In this document: positions 54,175-63,909 of the stretch, in pieces
Numbering within the stretch: the first letter of the stretch is position 1
Layout: every line of letters starts with the position of its first letter
The notes under the pieces: generated by a model
The model's input: the letters and a program-made list of their open reading frames with translations, nothing else
The model's database searches: none
What the model was told of the DNA's origin: nothing
Source: an uncultured Schlesneria sp.
Lineage (GTDB): Bacteria; Planctomycetota; Planctomycetia; Planctomycetales; Planctomycetaceae
DNA: 64,000 nt
Direction: 5' to 3'
Assembly (NCBI GenBank): GCA_903840265.1
Contig: CAIMFH010000161.1
Location: 62,001-126,000, forward strand
Position numbers and translations under genes: made by a program

Positions 54175-55272
54175 ATGCTTTCGAGAACTGCCAGTCTGTG
54201 GTTGCGGACCATGGTGTTCGCTGTTGGCGTGACGCTTAGTTGTCGTTCATTGCAAGCTGCAGGGAGGGTGACGACGGTCGCAGTGCCTGGCGGCGGCAAG
54301 CCGATGGCGGCCAAGACCGATGGCAAGGGGACGATCCATCTGGTATTCGACACGGCGGAGGGACCGCAGTACGTTCGCTCGACCGACGATGGGAAGACTC
54401 TGGGTCGCCCGATCCCGCTGGTCGACGCGGCGTCGCGAAAACCTGGTTTGGAGTTTATCACTTGGGACATGGCCGTTTCTGCCAATGGAGCCGTCCATGT
54501 CGTCCTGGGGACGAATGCCTGGAAATTGAAACTCCCCAAGGACGAATGGGGCTACCTGTATACGCGTCTGATGCCGGGCGAGACAGAGTTCGAGGCAATC
54601 AGGAATCTGAATCGCAAGCCAAGCGAAGGGTTCTCATTGGCTGTTGGCGATGACGGAGCCGTGGCGGCAGTCTGGATGGCTGACAAGCTGTTTGCGAATG
54701 TCTCCAGTGACGGGGGCAAAACGTTCGGACCAACGATGGAGATTGATCCGAAGTTGGATCCCTGCAACTGCTGCACAACCAGCGCGGCCTATGCCGCCGA
54801 TGGCCGAGTGGCGGTGCTGTATCGCGAGGAATCGAACAACGAGCGCGATATGTATCTGGGGTTCTGGGATCCTAGGACCAACAAAGCGACGAAGACTCGG
54901 ATCAGTGCCACCCCTTGGAAAATCGATTCCTGTCCGATGACGTACTATTCGCTGGTGCGCAGCGGTGACGGATTTGTGGCGGCGTGGCCAACAAAGGGTG
55001 AGATCTACTTTGCCAGATTGAATGCCGACGGTTCGCTGCAAGCACCCCAAGAAGTGAAAACGGCGGGACTGTGTGGAATGCGCACCGGGATTGTTGGCTT
55101 GCCGATCGCTGGTGGGCGGACGTTAATCAGTTGGAAAAAGGACAACAAAGTCGGCTGGCAGTTGTATGACCCACGCGGCAAAACGGATGGATTGCCGCGC
55201 TATGCCGACAGCATCGGGAGCGGAGTGGCGGTGACAACGACAAAGAGTGGTGATGTCGTGCTGTTTCGCTGA
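54175..55272 (+). CDS. Exported sialidase-like (Asp-box) protein
   Basis: A 365-residue protein with a signal peptide (about 1-30). The sequence is a likely six-bladed propeller with Asp-box-like turns: STDDGKTLGRPI near 82 and SSDGGKTFGPTM near 180. DPCNCCTTSAAYAADGRVAVLYRE and NNERDMYLGFWD are distinctive. The substrate is unknown; catalytic residues of true sialidases are not obvious, so a binding or general glycosidase role is equally possible. GGGGAGG precedes the ATG. It is alone between the transketolase terminator and the convergent response regulator. Confidence 0.75.
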   Translation: MLSRTASLWLRTMVFAVGVTLSCRSLQAAGRVTTVAVPGGGKPMAAKTDGKGTIHLVFDTAEGPQYVRSTDDGKTLGRPIPLVDAASRKPGLEFITWDMAVSANGAVHVVLGTNAWKLKLPKDEWGYLYTRLMPGETEFEAIRNLNRKPSEGFSLAVGDDGAVAAVWMADKLFANVSSDGGKTFGPTMEIDPKLDPCNCCTTSAAYAADGRVAVLYREESNNERDMYLGFWDPRTNKATKTRISATPWKIDSCPMTYYSLVRSGDGFVAAWPTKGEIYFARLNADGSLQAPQEVKTAGLCGMRTGIVGLPIAGGRTLISWKKDNKVGWQLYDPRGKTDGLPRYADSIGSGVAVTTTKSGDVVLFR

Positions 55273-55368
55273 GTATTCGTATCGATGTTAACGGGTGACA
55301 TCAGAACGGCCACACCGCAGACGGCGAGTCCGTGACACCGAGTCAAATCCAAAACTACCGACAACCGG

Positions 55369-55836
55369 TCACTCGTCGTCATCGTCCGTCTTGGTTGCTC
55401 GTTTGCGGACCGCTTTTTTCAGAGGCGCCGGTTTACCTTCGTCGGGCTTCGTCGCAAAAATGCGGCGGACGGATTCCAGCAGGACTTCCATCGGGAATGG
55501 TTTGCGCAGGTAGTCGGCGACGCCCAGCATTTCTGCATAGGCCTTGTGTCGACCACCTTCGTTCGCGGTGATCATGATTACCGGCGGAGGGGTGTCCAGC
55601 GTCTTCAGAAATTCCAGCACCGGGAAGCCACCCAATCGAGGCATCATCATGTCGGTGATGACCAGATCCGGCTTCAGTGAATTGATCTGCCGCTGGCCTT
55701 CGGCACCGTTCGGTGCCAGAAAAACGCGGTATCCGTTGTTTTGCAGGACGCCGTGCAGCATCGATGCGATTTCGCGATCATCGTCGATAATTAAAATGGT
55801 CTTTTCGACGCTGTCGGCATGTTCAGTGGGTGGCAT
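55369..55836 (-). CDS. Single-domain response regulator
   Basis: A 155-residue protein made of one CheY-like receiver: acidic pocket DDD (18-20), phosphoacceptor Asp62 in [12 protein letters not shown], Thr in MITANEGG, and Lys112 in YLRKPF. The basic tail ([16 protein letters not shown]) is short and has no output domain. It may pass phosphate on or bind a partner protein. No histidine kinase is near. Confidence 0.93.
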   Translation of the reverse strand: MPPTEHADSVEKTILIIDDDREIASMLHGVLQNNGYRVFLAPNGAEGQRQINSLKPDLVITDMMMPRLGGFPVLEFLKTLDTPPPVIMITANEGGRHKAYAEMLGVADYLRKPFPMEVLLESVRRIFATKPDEGKPAPLKKAVRKRATKTDDDDE

Positions 55837-56034
55837 TGGGGCCTCGGCAGATCCAAGAATCGTTGAGCAGCAGTCTGCAATCGTAGGTCAGACCTGTGCC
55901 AGTGGCAAGGACGACAAGGTTACATCTTGACCAATCACCATTAGCATTGCATGAACGTACCGTGACGTACGCTCAAACAGCCCCTCAATTGAGAGGCACT
56001 TCAGAAATCCGAAGCAACAAACGCGTTGCCATTC

Positions 56035-56060
56035 CCGTCGCCGAAAGTAATCGGCGACGG
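56035..56060 (-). terminator. Hairpin after the large CxxCH gene
   Basis: A perfect 10-bp inverted repeat (CCGTCGCCGA / TCGGCGACGG, loop AAGTAA) starts 17 bases after the stop of the gene at 56078. No T-tract follows on the minus strand. Confidence 0.55.
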
Positions 56061-56077
56061 AACAGGTTGTGTCGCCG

Positions 56078-59000
56078 TTATTTCTTGGCCTTCTTAAGCG
56101 TGCTGAGGTAATCCACGATATCGGCCATCTCTTCTGGAGACAACAACTTTGCCAAATCGGCGGGCATCAGCGAGATCTTGTTCTTCACGCGTTCTTCGAT
56201 GTCCTTCTTGTCGAACGCACGAACTAACGCGTCGTTGCCTCGCAGAGTGACCTTGTTATCGTCCTCATTGACGACGATGCCCGTGACCGTTGTTCCATTG
56301 GTCAGAGCCATCGTCCAAGACTCGTAGTTGTGGCTGATGCCGGCACTGGGGAACACGATCGATTCGAACATGGCTTGACGCGCTAGTTTGGCTCCAATTT
56401 CGGAAAGATTGGGGCCGACTTCCTTGCCTTCACCGTTGACGACGTGACAAGTATTGCACTTGCCCGTGGTGGCGAAGAGCTTGGCACCTTGACCCGGATT
56501 GCCTTTTAGCTTGGCAAGTTCGCTGAGCGGTGGCAGGGGCCTATCGTTCTTGCCAGCGGGAGCAGGAAACATCGCGAGCAATTTCGTGCGTTGAGCGTCA
56601 TCCAGCGGTGCTGACTGCAAAGCTGCTGATAGAGCGGGGGCAAATGAATCATCCAGTTGCTTGGATTCGGCCAGCTTGAGAACTTCCGTCGCACCGGCTT
56701 TGGTCAGCGTGGCACCTTTAATGGCTTGGCGGCGAAGTTCACCCGCGGCCTTTTCATCTTTCACGACTGGCAACAATAGAGCAGCCACCTGGCCATCGCC
56801 CGAGTTACTGAGCGCAGTGGCCATTCCCAATGCCAGGCGTCCCTTCTCTTGAGTCGATTTCAGCAGGGCTTCGACTGTGGTCAACTGGTGCTTGGCGAGC
56901 AAGACGCGAACAGCGTCCAGTCCGACTTGATCGTCCGGGTGCGACGCGGCGAGTGCCGCCAGTTCCGGATAATGGTCCGCAACGCTGAACTTATCGACGA
57001 GGACGACGAACTGAGGAGTCCCCTTCAGCCCAGTGAGGACTCGATTCAAAGCGGCCAACTGTTCTGGATTTTTCGTGACATCGAAGCCCTTCAGTCGTCC
57101 GATCGCTTCGGTGTTGATGAACTTCGTTTTGGCCTCATCGCCAAACTTGCCAAACGCCAGCAGGACGAGAGCATCTTCCTTTTCAGGACCGGTCAGGAAA
57201 TCAAAGGACCGCAGATAGCGCGGGGCCGTCTCGGCGGTGATCGCATCGGAATGCAGGATTGCCGCTAACAGGGCTGGCGTTTGCTTCGAACGTGATCGCC
57301 AGACGATGTCTCGTTTGGCTGGATCCAACCAAGGGTCGGTGGTACTTGCGGAACTGGGTTTCAGTTCCTGCCACGCCTTGATGCAAGCATCCCAATTGTT
57401 GTAAGCACCAATCCCCAACGCTTCCAGGTACCAGCGATCGTTGCCCTCGTATTGTTTTGCCAGAGTCGCCCAGAATTCGGGTTGCTTGGCCGAGGCATAC
57501 TGGTTCAACGCGATCGCACAGTCACGGCGAACTTCTGCGGCGGGATCGTTAACCAATGTTTGCAGCACGGCCGTGAGCTCCATTTTGCCTCGCAGTTCGC
57601 GAGCCAAACGAAGTCCCGCAATCCGAATATCGGGATCTTTATCGATGATCGCCTTGGCAACGGCATGTGCTTCTTTGCCTTCGATCTTTCCGAGCAGCCA
57701 CATCGCGCGGGCTCGGACTCGTGGATTGGCGTCGGTTTCGAAGATTTTGGTGAGGGCAGGCTCGGCCTTCGCACCCAAAGCGTGAAGTGCCGTCCAGGCG
57801 AGATAGCGAGCCGCTTCATTCGGGCTCTTCAAGGCGGCGATCGCGCCCTCAACGGTACTGACATCGACCTTTGGTGACTTGTACGGTGAATTTGGCGGAG
57901 CGAGTCGGAAGAGGCGACCGCGATCGGCATCGCCCATGCGATGGCCGCCGACGCCAGGATCGTACCAGTCGGCGACGATCAATGATCCATCGGGAGCGAC
58001 GCACACGTCGGAGGGACGGAACCAGTTGTCACGGGCTCCTAAAAGCACATTGACGGTTTCGGCCGAGTAACCAGCTCCGTCTTTCTTTGCCGGATAAGCA
58101 CGAACAACATTGGGGCCAGCGTCGCAATGAATGATCTGATTGTGGAAGACTTTGGGGAGCAGATCACCTTCATAGACACAAATACCCGTCGGTGAGCCGG
58201 CACCGGTCTGCAGCAGGTTTGGGACAACGCCGGGATCGTTCAGGTGCCAGTGCCGAAGGGGGATTTCAGTCTCCCAGTTCGTGCGGGGAGAATTCCAGGC
58301 GGCACCGGTCATCTCGTCCCGGTAACCGAAGTTGCCAAATTCCATGACGTAGTTGATGCGAACGCCTCTGTTGCCGTCGTCGTCGTTGTCGGACTGCCAG
58401 AGCGTCCCGAAGCTGTCGACGGCGACTTCCCAGTTGTTGCGGAAGTCCCAGCCGAGGGTCTCGAACTCGCTGCCGTCCATGTTGCAACGGAAGACCATCC
58501 CTTCCTGATAAGGCTTGCGATGATCGTGAACTTCGCGACCGGACAAGTCGACGATCTGCTTGCCGTCTTTGTCTTTGATCCGACGGCCGCTGTTACCGAA
58601 ATTGAAATAGAGTTTGCCGTCGGGTCCGAAATGGAAGGCGTGAATACCGTGGTCGTGCTGAGCCCCTTCGATACCGGTGAAGAGCAGTTCCTTGCGGTCT
58701 GATTTCAGATCGCCGTCGTCGTCATGCAGAAAGAAAACGCTATCGCCGCACGAGACGATGATCTTCGTCCCCTTGCCCGATGGAGTCGGCAAGACGCAAA
58801 TGCCGTGCGCGGAATCGACATCGTGGCCTTGATGAAAGACCGTTTGCTTATCGGCGATACCGTCGCTGTTGGTATCTTCCAGAATCAGAATGCGATCGCC
58901 TTCTTTGCGTTCGCCGTTGCGATGCCGATAGTTGACGACTTCGCAAACCCAGATCCGGCCGAGGTGATCGATGTCGATGCTGGTTGGATTGAGCATCGGC

Positions 59001-59626
59001 GGGTTCGAGGCTTCACTGGCGAAAAGTGAGGCTTCCAATCCGTCGGCAATATCCAATCCCAGGATCGCATCCTTGGGTTCGCGACTTCCGGCACCGTTGG
59101 GAGCGGAGGCCACTTGCAGTGGAGGCTTCTGAAGGTAGACCAGGAACTGAACGCTGCTGCTATTCCCCTGCTTTGCTCCGCCATTGTCGATGCCGCCAAC
59201 AGCCTTGAATCGAGTGGTTCCGGCGGGCAGGTCATACGCAATTACCGAGTTGGCATGTGTTCCAATTCCATATTCGACCGGCTTGCCAGCGATGATCAGC
59301 TTGTCGCCACCGACGTTGACGTTCAGTCCGACCTTGCCCCATTCCGCTGCAGCCGACTTCCATTTCAACTCGGTCAACTTCTTCTCGCCGTCTGCACTGA
59401 TCAGCCGTGGTTCTGCCCAATCGGCCCAATCGCAGGCAAACCCATCGCCGCCATCGCGGACCACGAGGTAGAGTTCTTTCGCCCCCGTCACGTCAACGTC
59501 GATGTCGACCGACATTCCCGGCGTCGACGTGTTGACCGTTTTCGATTGGAATTTTGGCTCTTGCGCCAGGGCCATGCTGGCGAGGGCACAATAGGCGGCG
59601 AAAGGAACAACATGTCGGCGAATCAT
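56078..59626 (-). CDS. PVC-type haem-binding CxxCH protein with NPCBM and HEAT-like repeats
   Basis: A 1182-residue exported protein. Order: signal peptide (1-21); an NPCBM/NEW2-type carbohydrate-binding domain (about 30-165: ELYLVVRDGGDGFACDWADWAEPRL, GIGTHANSVIAYDLP); a membrane-bound-dehydrogenase-type propeller (about 185-600, DGLEASLFASEASNPPMLNPTSIDIDHLGRIWVCEVVNYRHR, to VADWYDPGVGGHRMGDADRGR); HEAT-like helices (about 615-1000, AARYLAWTALHALG); and a C-terminal cytochrome c with CNTCH near 1056 and MPAD near 1155 as the haem ligand region. It is typical of planctomycetes and verrucomicrobia and probably oxidises sugars in the periplasm, passing electrons to haem c. A terminator separates it from the ThuA gene upstream. 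Confidence 0.94.
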   Translation of the reverse strand: MIRRHVVPFAAYCALASMALAQEPKFQSKTVNTSTPGMSVDIDVDVTGAKELYLVVRDGGDGFACDWADWAEPRLISADGEKKLTELKWKSAAAEWGKVGLNVNVGGDKLIIAGKPVEYGIGTHANSVIAYDLPAGTTRFKAVGGIDNGGAKQGNSSSVQFLVYLQKPPLQVASAPNGAGSREPKDAILGLDIADGLEASLFASEASNPPMLNPTSIDIDHLGRIWVCEVVNYRHRNGERKEGDRILILEDTNSDGIADKQTVFHQGHDVDSAHGICVLPTPSGKGTKIIVSCGDSVFFLHDDDGDLKSDRKELLFTGIEGAQHDHGIHAFHFGPDGKLYFNFGNSGRRIKDKDGKQIVDLSGREVHDHRKPYQEGMVFRCNMDGSEFETLGWDFRNNWEVAVDSFGTLWQSDNDDDGNRGVRINYVMEFGNFGYRDEMTGAAWNSPRTNWETEIPLRHWHLNDPGVVPNLLQTGAGSPTGICVYEGDLLPKVFHNQIIHCDAGPNVVRAYPAKKDGAGYSAETVNVLLGARDNWFRPSDVCVAPDGSLIVADWYDPGVGGHRMGDADRGRLFRLAPPNSPYKSPKVDVSTVEGAIAALKSPNEAARYLAWTALHALGAKAEPALTKIFETDANPRVRARAMWLLGKIEGKEAHAVAKAIIDKDPDIRIAGLRLARELRGKMELTAVLQTLVNDPAAEVRRDCAIALNQYASAKQPEFWATLAKQYEGNDRWYLEALGIGAYNNWDACIKAWQELKPSSASTTDPWLDPAKRDIVWRSRSKQTPALLAAILHSDAITAETAPRYLRSFDFLTGPEKEDALVLLAFGKFGDEAKTKFINTEAIGRLKGFDVTKNPEQLAALNRVLTGLKGTPQFVVLVDKFSVADHYPELAALAASHPDDQVGLDAVRVLLAKHQLTTVEALLKSTQEKGRLALGMATALSNSGDGQVAALLLPVVKDEKAAGELRRQAIKGATLTKAGATEVLKLAESKQLDDSFAPALSAALQSAPLDDAQRTKLLAMFPAPAGKNDRPLPPLSELAKLKGNPGQGAKLFATTGKCNTCHVVNGEGKEVGPNLSEIGAKLARQAMFESIVFPSAGISHNYESWTMALTNGTTVTGIVVNEDDNKVTLRGNDALVRAFDKKDIEERVKNKISLMPADLAKLLSPEEMADIVDYLSTLKKAKK

Positions 59627-59684
59627 TGCAGAAAGCTCCCGCGGGGCTGGTGACTTAGCGTGGGTAAAGCCATCAAAAAGTAGA

Positions 59685-59707
59685 ACCCGGTCACTGGGTG
59701 ACCGGGT
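59685..59707 (-). terminator. Intrinsic terminator of the ThuA/DUF1080 gene
   Basis: A perfect 10-bp inverted repeat (ACCCGGTCAC / GTGACCGGGT, loop TGG) begins 20 bases after the stop. On the minus strand TCTACTTTTTG follows. Confidence 0.8.
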
Positions 59708-59727
59708 CGCGTCGTGAGATCACGAGA

Positions 59728-61323
59728 TTATTGCTTGTTGTACTCGTCGAGGATCGCCTGCCAGCGAGCCTTGTTGAAGTCGGCCGGAATCGGCTCGTCA
59801 TGATTCTGCAGCAGATCGTCGACCGTGACGGTTCCGGCTGGGACGCCGTCGCTAGGGACATCGGCTCCGGCGGTCCAGACAATCGCGTTCAGGATCAGCT
59901 TGCGGAACTGATTGTTGCCCCAGTTCACGTGGTTGTGACCGCCGGTGCAGCCAAATCCGCGACCACCGTCGTCGCGCTGAGTTGCCCAGGCCATGTGCTG
60001 CGGTTCTTTGTTCTTGATCGCGGTGCGAACGGCTGGGTTTCCGCTGTGTGGGCCATCGCCACGGGAAAGAGTCTCTTCGGTTGGCAGGTCGGTCAGAATC
60101 GGCTTGACCCCTTCCATTTTGTCGCGAAATCGCATGTGGTAGTACCATTCGTCGTTGGTCGCGAATGGCTTCACGCCGTGAGTGATGGCGTGATCGGGAA
60201 ACTTCGAGTAGTGAGCGGTCCAGTGCGGATTGACCGACCAATCCGGCTCAAAATATCCACCGGTCCAGTCAAGAAACTTTGCCCCGGCTGGACCCTTGGT
60301 CGTTTCAACGCCGTAGTGGATGCAGACAATCCCGGTTCCCTTCGAAGTTAACGCGTTCAACTGGTCGAGGTGGGTGTTAAAGGGATGACCGCCCCCGCCA
60401 TCGGAGTAAATCAAGATCGTGTTGGCAGAGGCCAGCTTCTCGTCGCTGGGCCAGCCCGCTTTTTGGAGCGAGTGGACTTCGGCTTCGACGGGCAGTCCGC
60501 TCGCATTCAGCAGGTTGGCCAGCAATGAGCAGCCGGACAGGTGGTCGTGTGCGCCAAAGCCGTGGCTGGGATTGCCGGCCAGCAACAGGATCTTCTTCTT
60601 CCCCGTGCTGCTGGTTGACGACGCTTCTGGTTTCAGTTGCTTGAGCTTGATATTGCGAAACTGAACCTTCATCGGTGGGCCCGCGTGCAACTGCAGGGCG
60701 AGCACACCCTTGGCACGGCGATCGGCCTTGTCTTCGTCCGTGACGATCGACGTGGTCACACCGTTGATCTTGTGGGTGAACGTGAATCCCTTGGCCGTGA
60801 TGTGATACTCGTTCCAGTCTTCCTTCTTGATCTTCGTTTGGATCTCGTTCGTGTTGCCGATTTCCTTCACGACCTTGGGCTTATGGTCGTCGCCGATGAC
60901 GGTTTCCTGGCCGCGCAAAGCCAGAATGCCGCGGAATCGCTCGCCGTAGTTGATTCCCGAATAAGTATCCCCAGCTTCGAAGTCGGCCTGATAGCCGCCG
61001 ATGACCCACTTTTCGTTGGGGACTTCAAAGCTGCGATACTGAATGCCCGAGTTGCCCCCAATGATCTTGTATTCAAGCTTCAGTTCGAAGTCGGCGGTTT
61101 CGCCGCCGCGCCAGATGATGAATGTATTTCCCTTAGTGGGCTTGTCGGCCGTGGTCTGGCCGGTGATGGTTCCGTCTTCGACCTTCCAGAATTCAGGGTT
61201 CCCGTCCCATTTTTCCAAGGTCTTGCCGTCGAAAATCGATTCCCAGCCGTCCTGGGCGAAGGCCCCTGTGCTAAGGACAGCCAAGGCCATCAGCCACGCG
61301 GCTATCCCTGTTCCGTATCGCAT
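59728..61323 (-). CDS. DUF1080 (3-keto-disaccharide hydrolase) and ThuA fusion, exported
   Basis: A 531-residue protein with a signal peptide (MRYGTGIAAWLMALAVLSTGAFA). Residues about 25-230 are a DUF1080 jelly-roll domain: WESIFDGKTLEKWDGNPEFWKVEDGTITGQ, ADFELKLEYKIIGGNSGIQYRS, and GVLALQLHAGPPMKVQFRNIKLK. Residues about 240-485 are a ThuA (trehalose-utilisation) domain: KILLLAGNPSHGFGAHDH and FGCTGGHNHVNWGNN. DUF1080 proteins cleave 3-keto-glycosides, which fits ThuA's role with 3-keto-trehalose. AGGAGC precedes the ATG. It neighbours the CxxCH protein, and the two could act in one sugar-oxidation route. Confidence 0.92.
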   Translation of the reverse strand: MRYGTGIAAWLMALAVLSTGAFAQDGWESIFDGKTLEKWDGNPEFWKVEDGTITGQTTADKPTKGNTFIIWRGGETADFELKLEYKIIGGNSGIQYRSFEVPNEKWVIGGYQADFEAGDTYSGINYGERFRGILALRGQETVIGDDHKPKVVKEIGNTNEIQTKIKKEDWNEYHITAKGFTFTHKINGVTTSIVTDEDKADRRAKGVLALQLHAGPPMKVQFRNIKLKQLKPEASSTSSTGKKKILLLAGNPSHGFGAHDHLSGCSLLANLLNASGLPVEAEVHSLQKAGWPSDEKLASANTILIYSDGGGGHPFNTHLDQLNALTSKGTGIVCIHYGVETTKGPAGAKFLDWTGGYFEPDWSVNPHWTAHYSKFPDHAITHGVKPFATNDEWYYHMRFRDKMEGVKPILTDLPTEETLSRGDGPHSGNPAVRTAIKNKEPQHMAWATQRDDGGRGFGCTGGHNHVNWGNNQFRKLILNAIVWTAGADVPSDGVPAGTVTVDDLLQNHDEPIPADFNKARWQAILDEYNKQ

Positions 61324-61680
61324 GTTTTGCTCCTGTTGAATCTCGTTGCTGATCGTCGATGCGCCGTTTCGAAATGAACTGTGTCGCACGCGCGCTATTG
61401 GAACATATTAACGACTACCTTCGCAACGCTGGCGTCGCGCTTTGGAGTGCTCCAGCTCGACGGAGGTTTGGATTCAGTCAACAGAGGGTCAAATCAGAAA
61501 AAAGAAGAACTCGAATCACGGAGTCACGGAGAACACAGAGGAAGTGACAGCCGTGTGCTGACTGGCGCGAATGGGCTGTTCCTTATGTCTGTCGTCTGCT
61601 CGATTTGGTCCTGCCTTAATTTGAATTGGAACGAAAGCGGTGTCGAGCCACCGCACTCCAAAGTTTTGCTGACATCCGCA
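61324..61680. other. Intergenic region with a CACGGAG-type repeat
   Basis: No gene is supported in these 357 bases. From about 61514 to 61541 there is a tandem CACGGAG motif followed by AACACAGAGG, a kind of sequence I have seen dispersed in many bacterial genomes. The promoter of the ThuA/DUF1080 gene should lie at the left end. Confidence 0.45.
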
Positions 61681-62043
61681 TCAAGAATCTCGATGGACGG
61701 TTTCCATTGAAAATGCGGGGAGGCAGATGGCGACGTAGTCGGCTCCTTCGGAACCGGGAGTGCTGTAGCGGACCCATTCGCCGGCGTGTGTGATGATGGC
61801 TTGTCCAGCCGGGACGTCGATCACTCCGTCCTTGTGTTCGACCCGTAAGAGTCCCTTTAACACCAGTGTGTATTCGTCGAATTCAGGCGTCTGTCCGGGC
61901 TCGACCCAGCCGGAGGGGCTCGACATGTGAGCGACGCTGACGACATCGGTTTTTGAATTCACGCGACCGATGTATTCGCGAATCAGCTTGGGCTTGTTTC
62001 CGGCGGCGGTGATCTGAGTCGGTGCGGCGATCAATGTGGGCAT
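61681..62043 (-). CDS. Cupin domain-containing protein
   Basis: A 120-residue single cupin barrel. The first cupin motif appears as EFDEYTLVLKGLLRVEHKDG and the second as VPAGQAIITHAGEWVRYS. The usual GxHxH of motif 1 is lost; one His remains in motif 2, so metal binding may be weak. The ATG at 62043 is preceded by AGGATC; upstream in-frame ATG at 62082 touches the previous gene's stop. It follows the CocE/NonD gene by 40 bases on the same strand. Confidence 0.85.
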   Translation of the reverse strand: MPTLIAAPTQITAAGNKPKLIREYIGRVNSKTDVVSVAHMSSPSGWVEPGQTPEFDEYTLVLKGLLRVEHKDGVIDVPAGQAIITHAGEWVRYSTPGSEGADYVAICLPAFSMETVHRDS

Positions 62044-62083
62044 CGTGGATCCTGAGATTTTGTGAGCGGCAATCGATCGCAAC

Positions 62084-63769
62084 TTACTTGGTGGTATCCG
62101 TGGTCGTCGTCACCACGGGGACCAAGACTCGCGAGGCGTTCTGATGGTTGAGATAGATTGTATTCCGGGCGACCACTGTGCTTTCCGGGAAATCGATTGT
62201 CAGCGGCTCGCCCGTATTCGGGTTGGGTTCGTAGAATGGGGCACCGGTGCTGGCGATGGCGATGGTGATGCGAATCCGATGTCCGCGATTGAAGTTCTGA
62301 CTCAGCCAGCCGACATCGAACGCGACTTTGCAGACTTCGTTGGGCTTCATGAAGACTTCGCGTTCGAATCCTTCTCGATAACGCGCCCGGCGGATGTAGT
62401 CCATGATCAAGATCGAGCGACCATCCGGATAGACATCGCTGACACGGACGATGAAGTCGGTATCGCGGGCATCGGACGAGACGTACAGTTCGGCCTGCAC
62501 TTTGCCCGTCCACTCGACAGGCTCGCTAAGAACATCGGTCGTGAACGTCCGCACTTCAGGATGAGACTCATAATCTCGCGCATCTTTGGCGCCGGGGAAG
62601 GCGATCGTTGGGATGGGGGCCGGGCGTTGCGGGTCCGCCAGCCAGGTGACCGCGTCATCGGGGGACTCGGACGGTTTCGATCGCAGGGATTTATCGGCGT
62701 GCAGGTAGTAGGGAGTCGGCTTGGCAGCGATCGGCCAGTCCGTGGCGGTTCGCCAGACATTTCCCGGCGCGTCGGATTCGCCGATCGCTCCCATGACATA
62801 GTAGCGTACTGTCGGCTCGTTGGTGACACCGTTATCGACGTCCTTCAGGTAGTGGTCAAACCAGCGCAGCATGTGGGCGTCCATCGCGAACTTGGCGTTC
62901 TCGGGATACTCCATCTCGTTCGCTTTGTTGGTTTCCTTGAAGCGCCCGTGCAGCCAAGGACCGATCAACAATTGTTGCGTCCCGATCGAATTGGGACCGC
63001 CGCGATGCTGGCGACCGACATAACTGTCGACAGAGCCGACGCACATGAAGTCGTACCAGCTACCGACGGTAAAGCACGGAACATTCATCTTGTCGAAGTA
63101 ACGCGTGCAGTCTTCGGCGGCCCAATAGCTGTCATTCGTGGGATGCTGAAACCACTCGGCCAGGAGTTCGCGGTTGTGTTCGGGAACGCGTGCAACTTTA
63201 TCCATCGATTTGAATCGTTCGGGGCGTGTAATGCCGCCGATGCGGTAGCCTTCGTGATACAGACTGAGTCCCGTGTCGATCATGTATTGAGCGACCAGAT
63301 GCGGCGGTTGCGTCACGGCCAGGAAATTCTGCGCGAAGCCAGCTTGAGAGCTGCCGAACGTGCCGACTTTGCCCGTCGACCAGGGTTGCTTGGCGAGCCA
63401 TTCGACCAGGTCGTATCCGTCCTGCTGCTCGCCCCACGCGAGATGCCGGTATCCTCACCAGATTCCTTCGGACTGCTGCGATCCGCGGAAATTGGCCAGG
63501 ACGGTCACATAGCCACCTCGAGCCAACTTGGCGAACGACTTTTGGGTACCGGGATCATTGCCGTTGGCATAGCGCTGCTCCAACAACACGGGCCAGGGGC
63601 CGCTGCCCGGAGGTGTGTAGATGAACGCGGACAGCTTGACGCCATCGCGCATCGGAATCATTTCGTGCGTCTCGGTCACGCCCCCCATGTCGACGGGTTC
63701 AGCCCCCAGCGCGAAGACGCTTGACGTCAGAACGAGCAACCCGACGATCCACGTCTTGTTCGAACTCAT
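62084..63769 (-). pseudogene. CocE/NonD family hydrolase interrupted by one in-frame TGA
   Basis: The frame from the ATG at 63769 (AAAGGATC site, signal peptide MSSNKTWIVGLLVLTSSVFALGA) to the stop at 62084 encodes about 560 residues, with a single TGA at 63455-63457 after SQQSEGIW. Reading through gives GYRHLAWGEQQDGYD, then FGSSQAGF with the nucleophile Ser, the LLIGPWLHGRFKE segment, and a C-terminal jelly-roll typical of X-Pro dipeptidyl-peptidase/CocE esterases (VRVSDVYPDGRSILI, RGHRIRITIA). No frame change is involved. The N-terminal piece alone lacks the nucleophile, and any restart after the TGA (for example GTG at 63316) lacks it too, so no active enzyme is made unless TGA is read through. 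It is a recent nonsense mutation or a sequencing error. Confidence 0.88.
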
Positions 63770-63909
63770 AGTGATCCTTTGAGATATTCTGGCCGACATT
63801 CCTCGCATCAGACAGCGCAGATCGTAATCATGGAATGGTGATGAAGAAACTCCACAGCAATAGTCTATTCATCACACGGCCCACATTCGCGGAGAGGAAG
63901 TGGCAATTG

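Noticed and set aside
62144-63724. 526-codon plus-strand open frame across the broken CocE/NonD gene
   Set aside because: Tempting because the minus-strand gene is interrupted, but its translation has no recognisable domain, while the minus strand carries a complete hydrolase fold.
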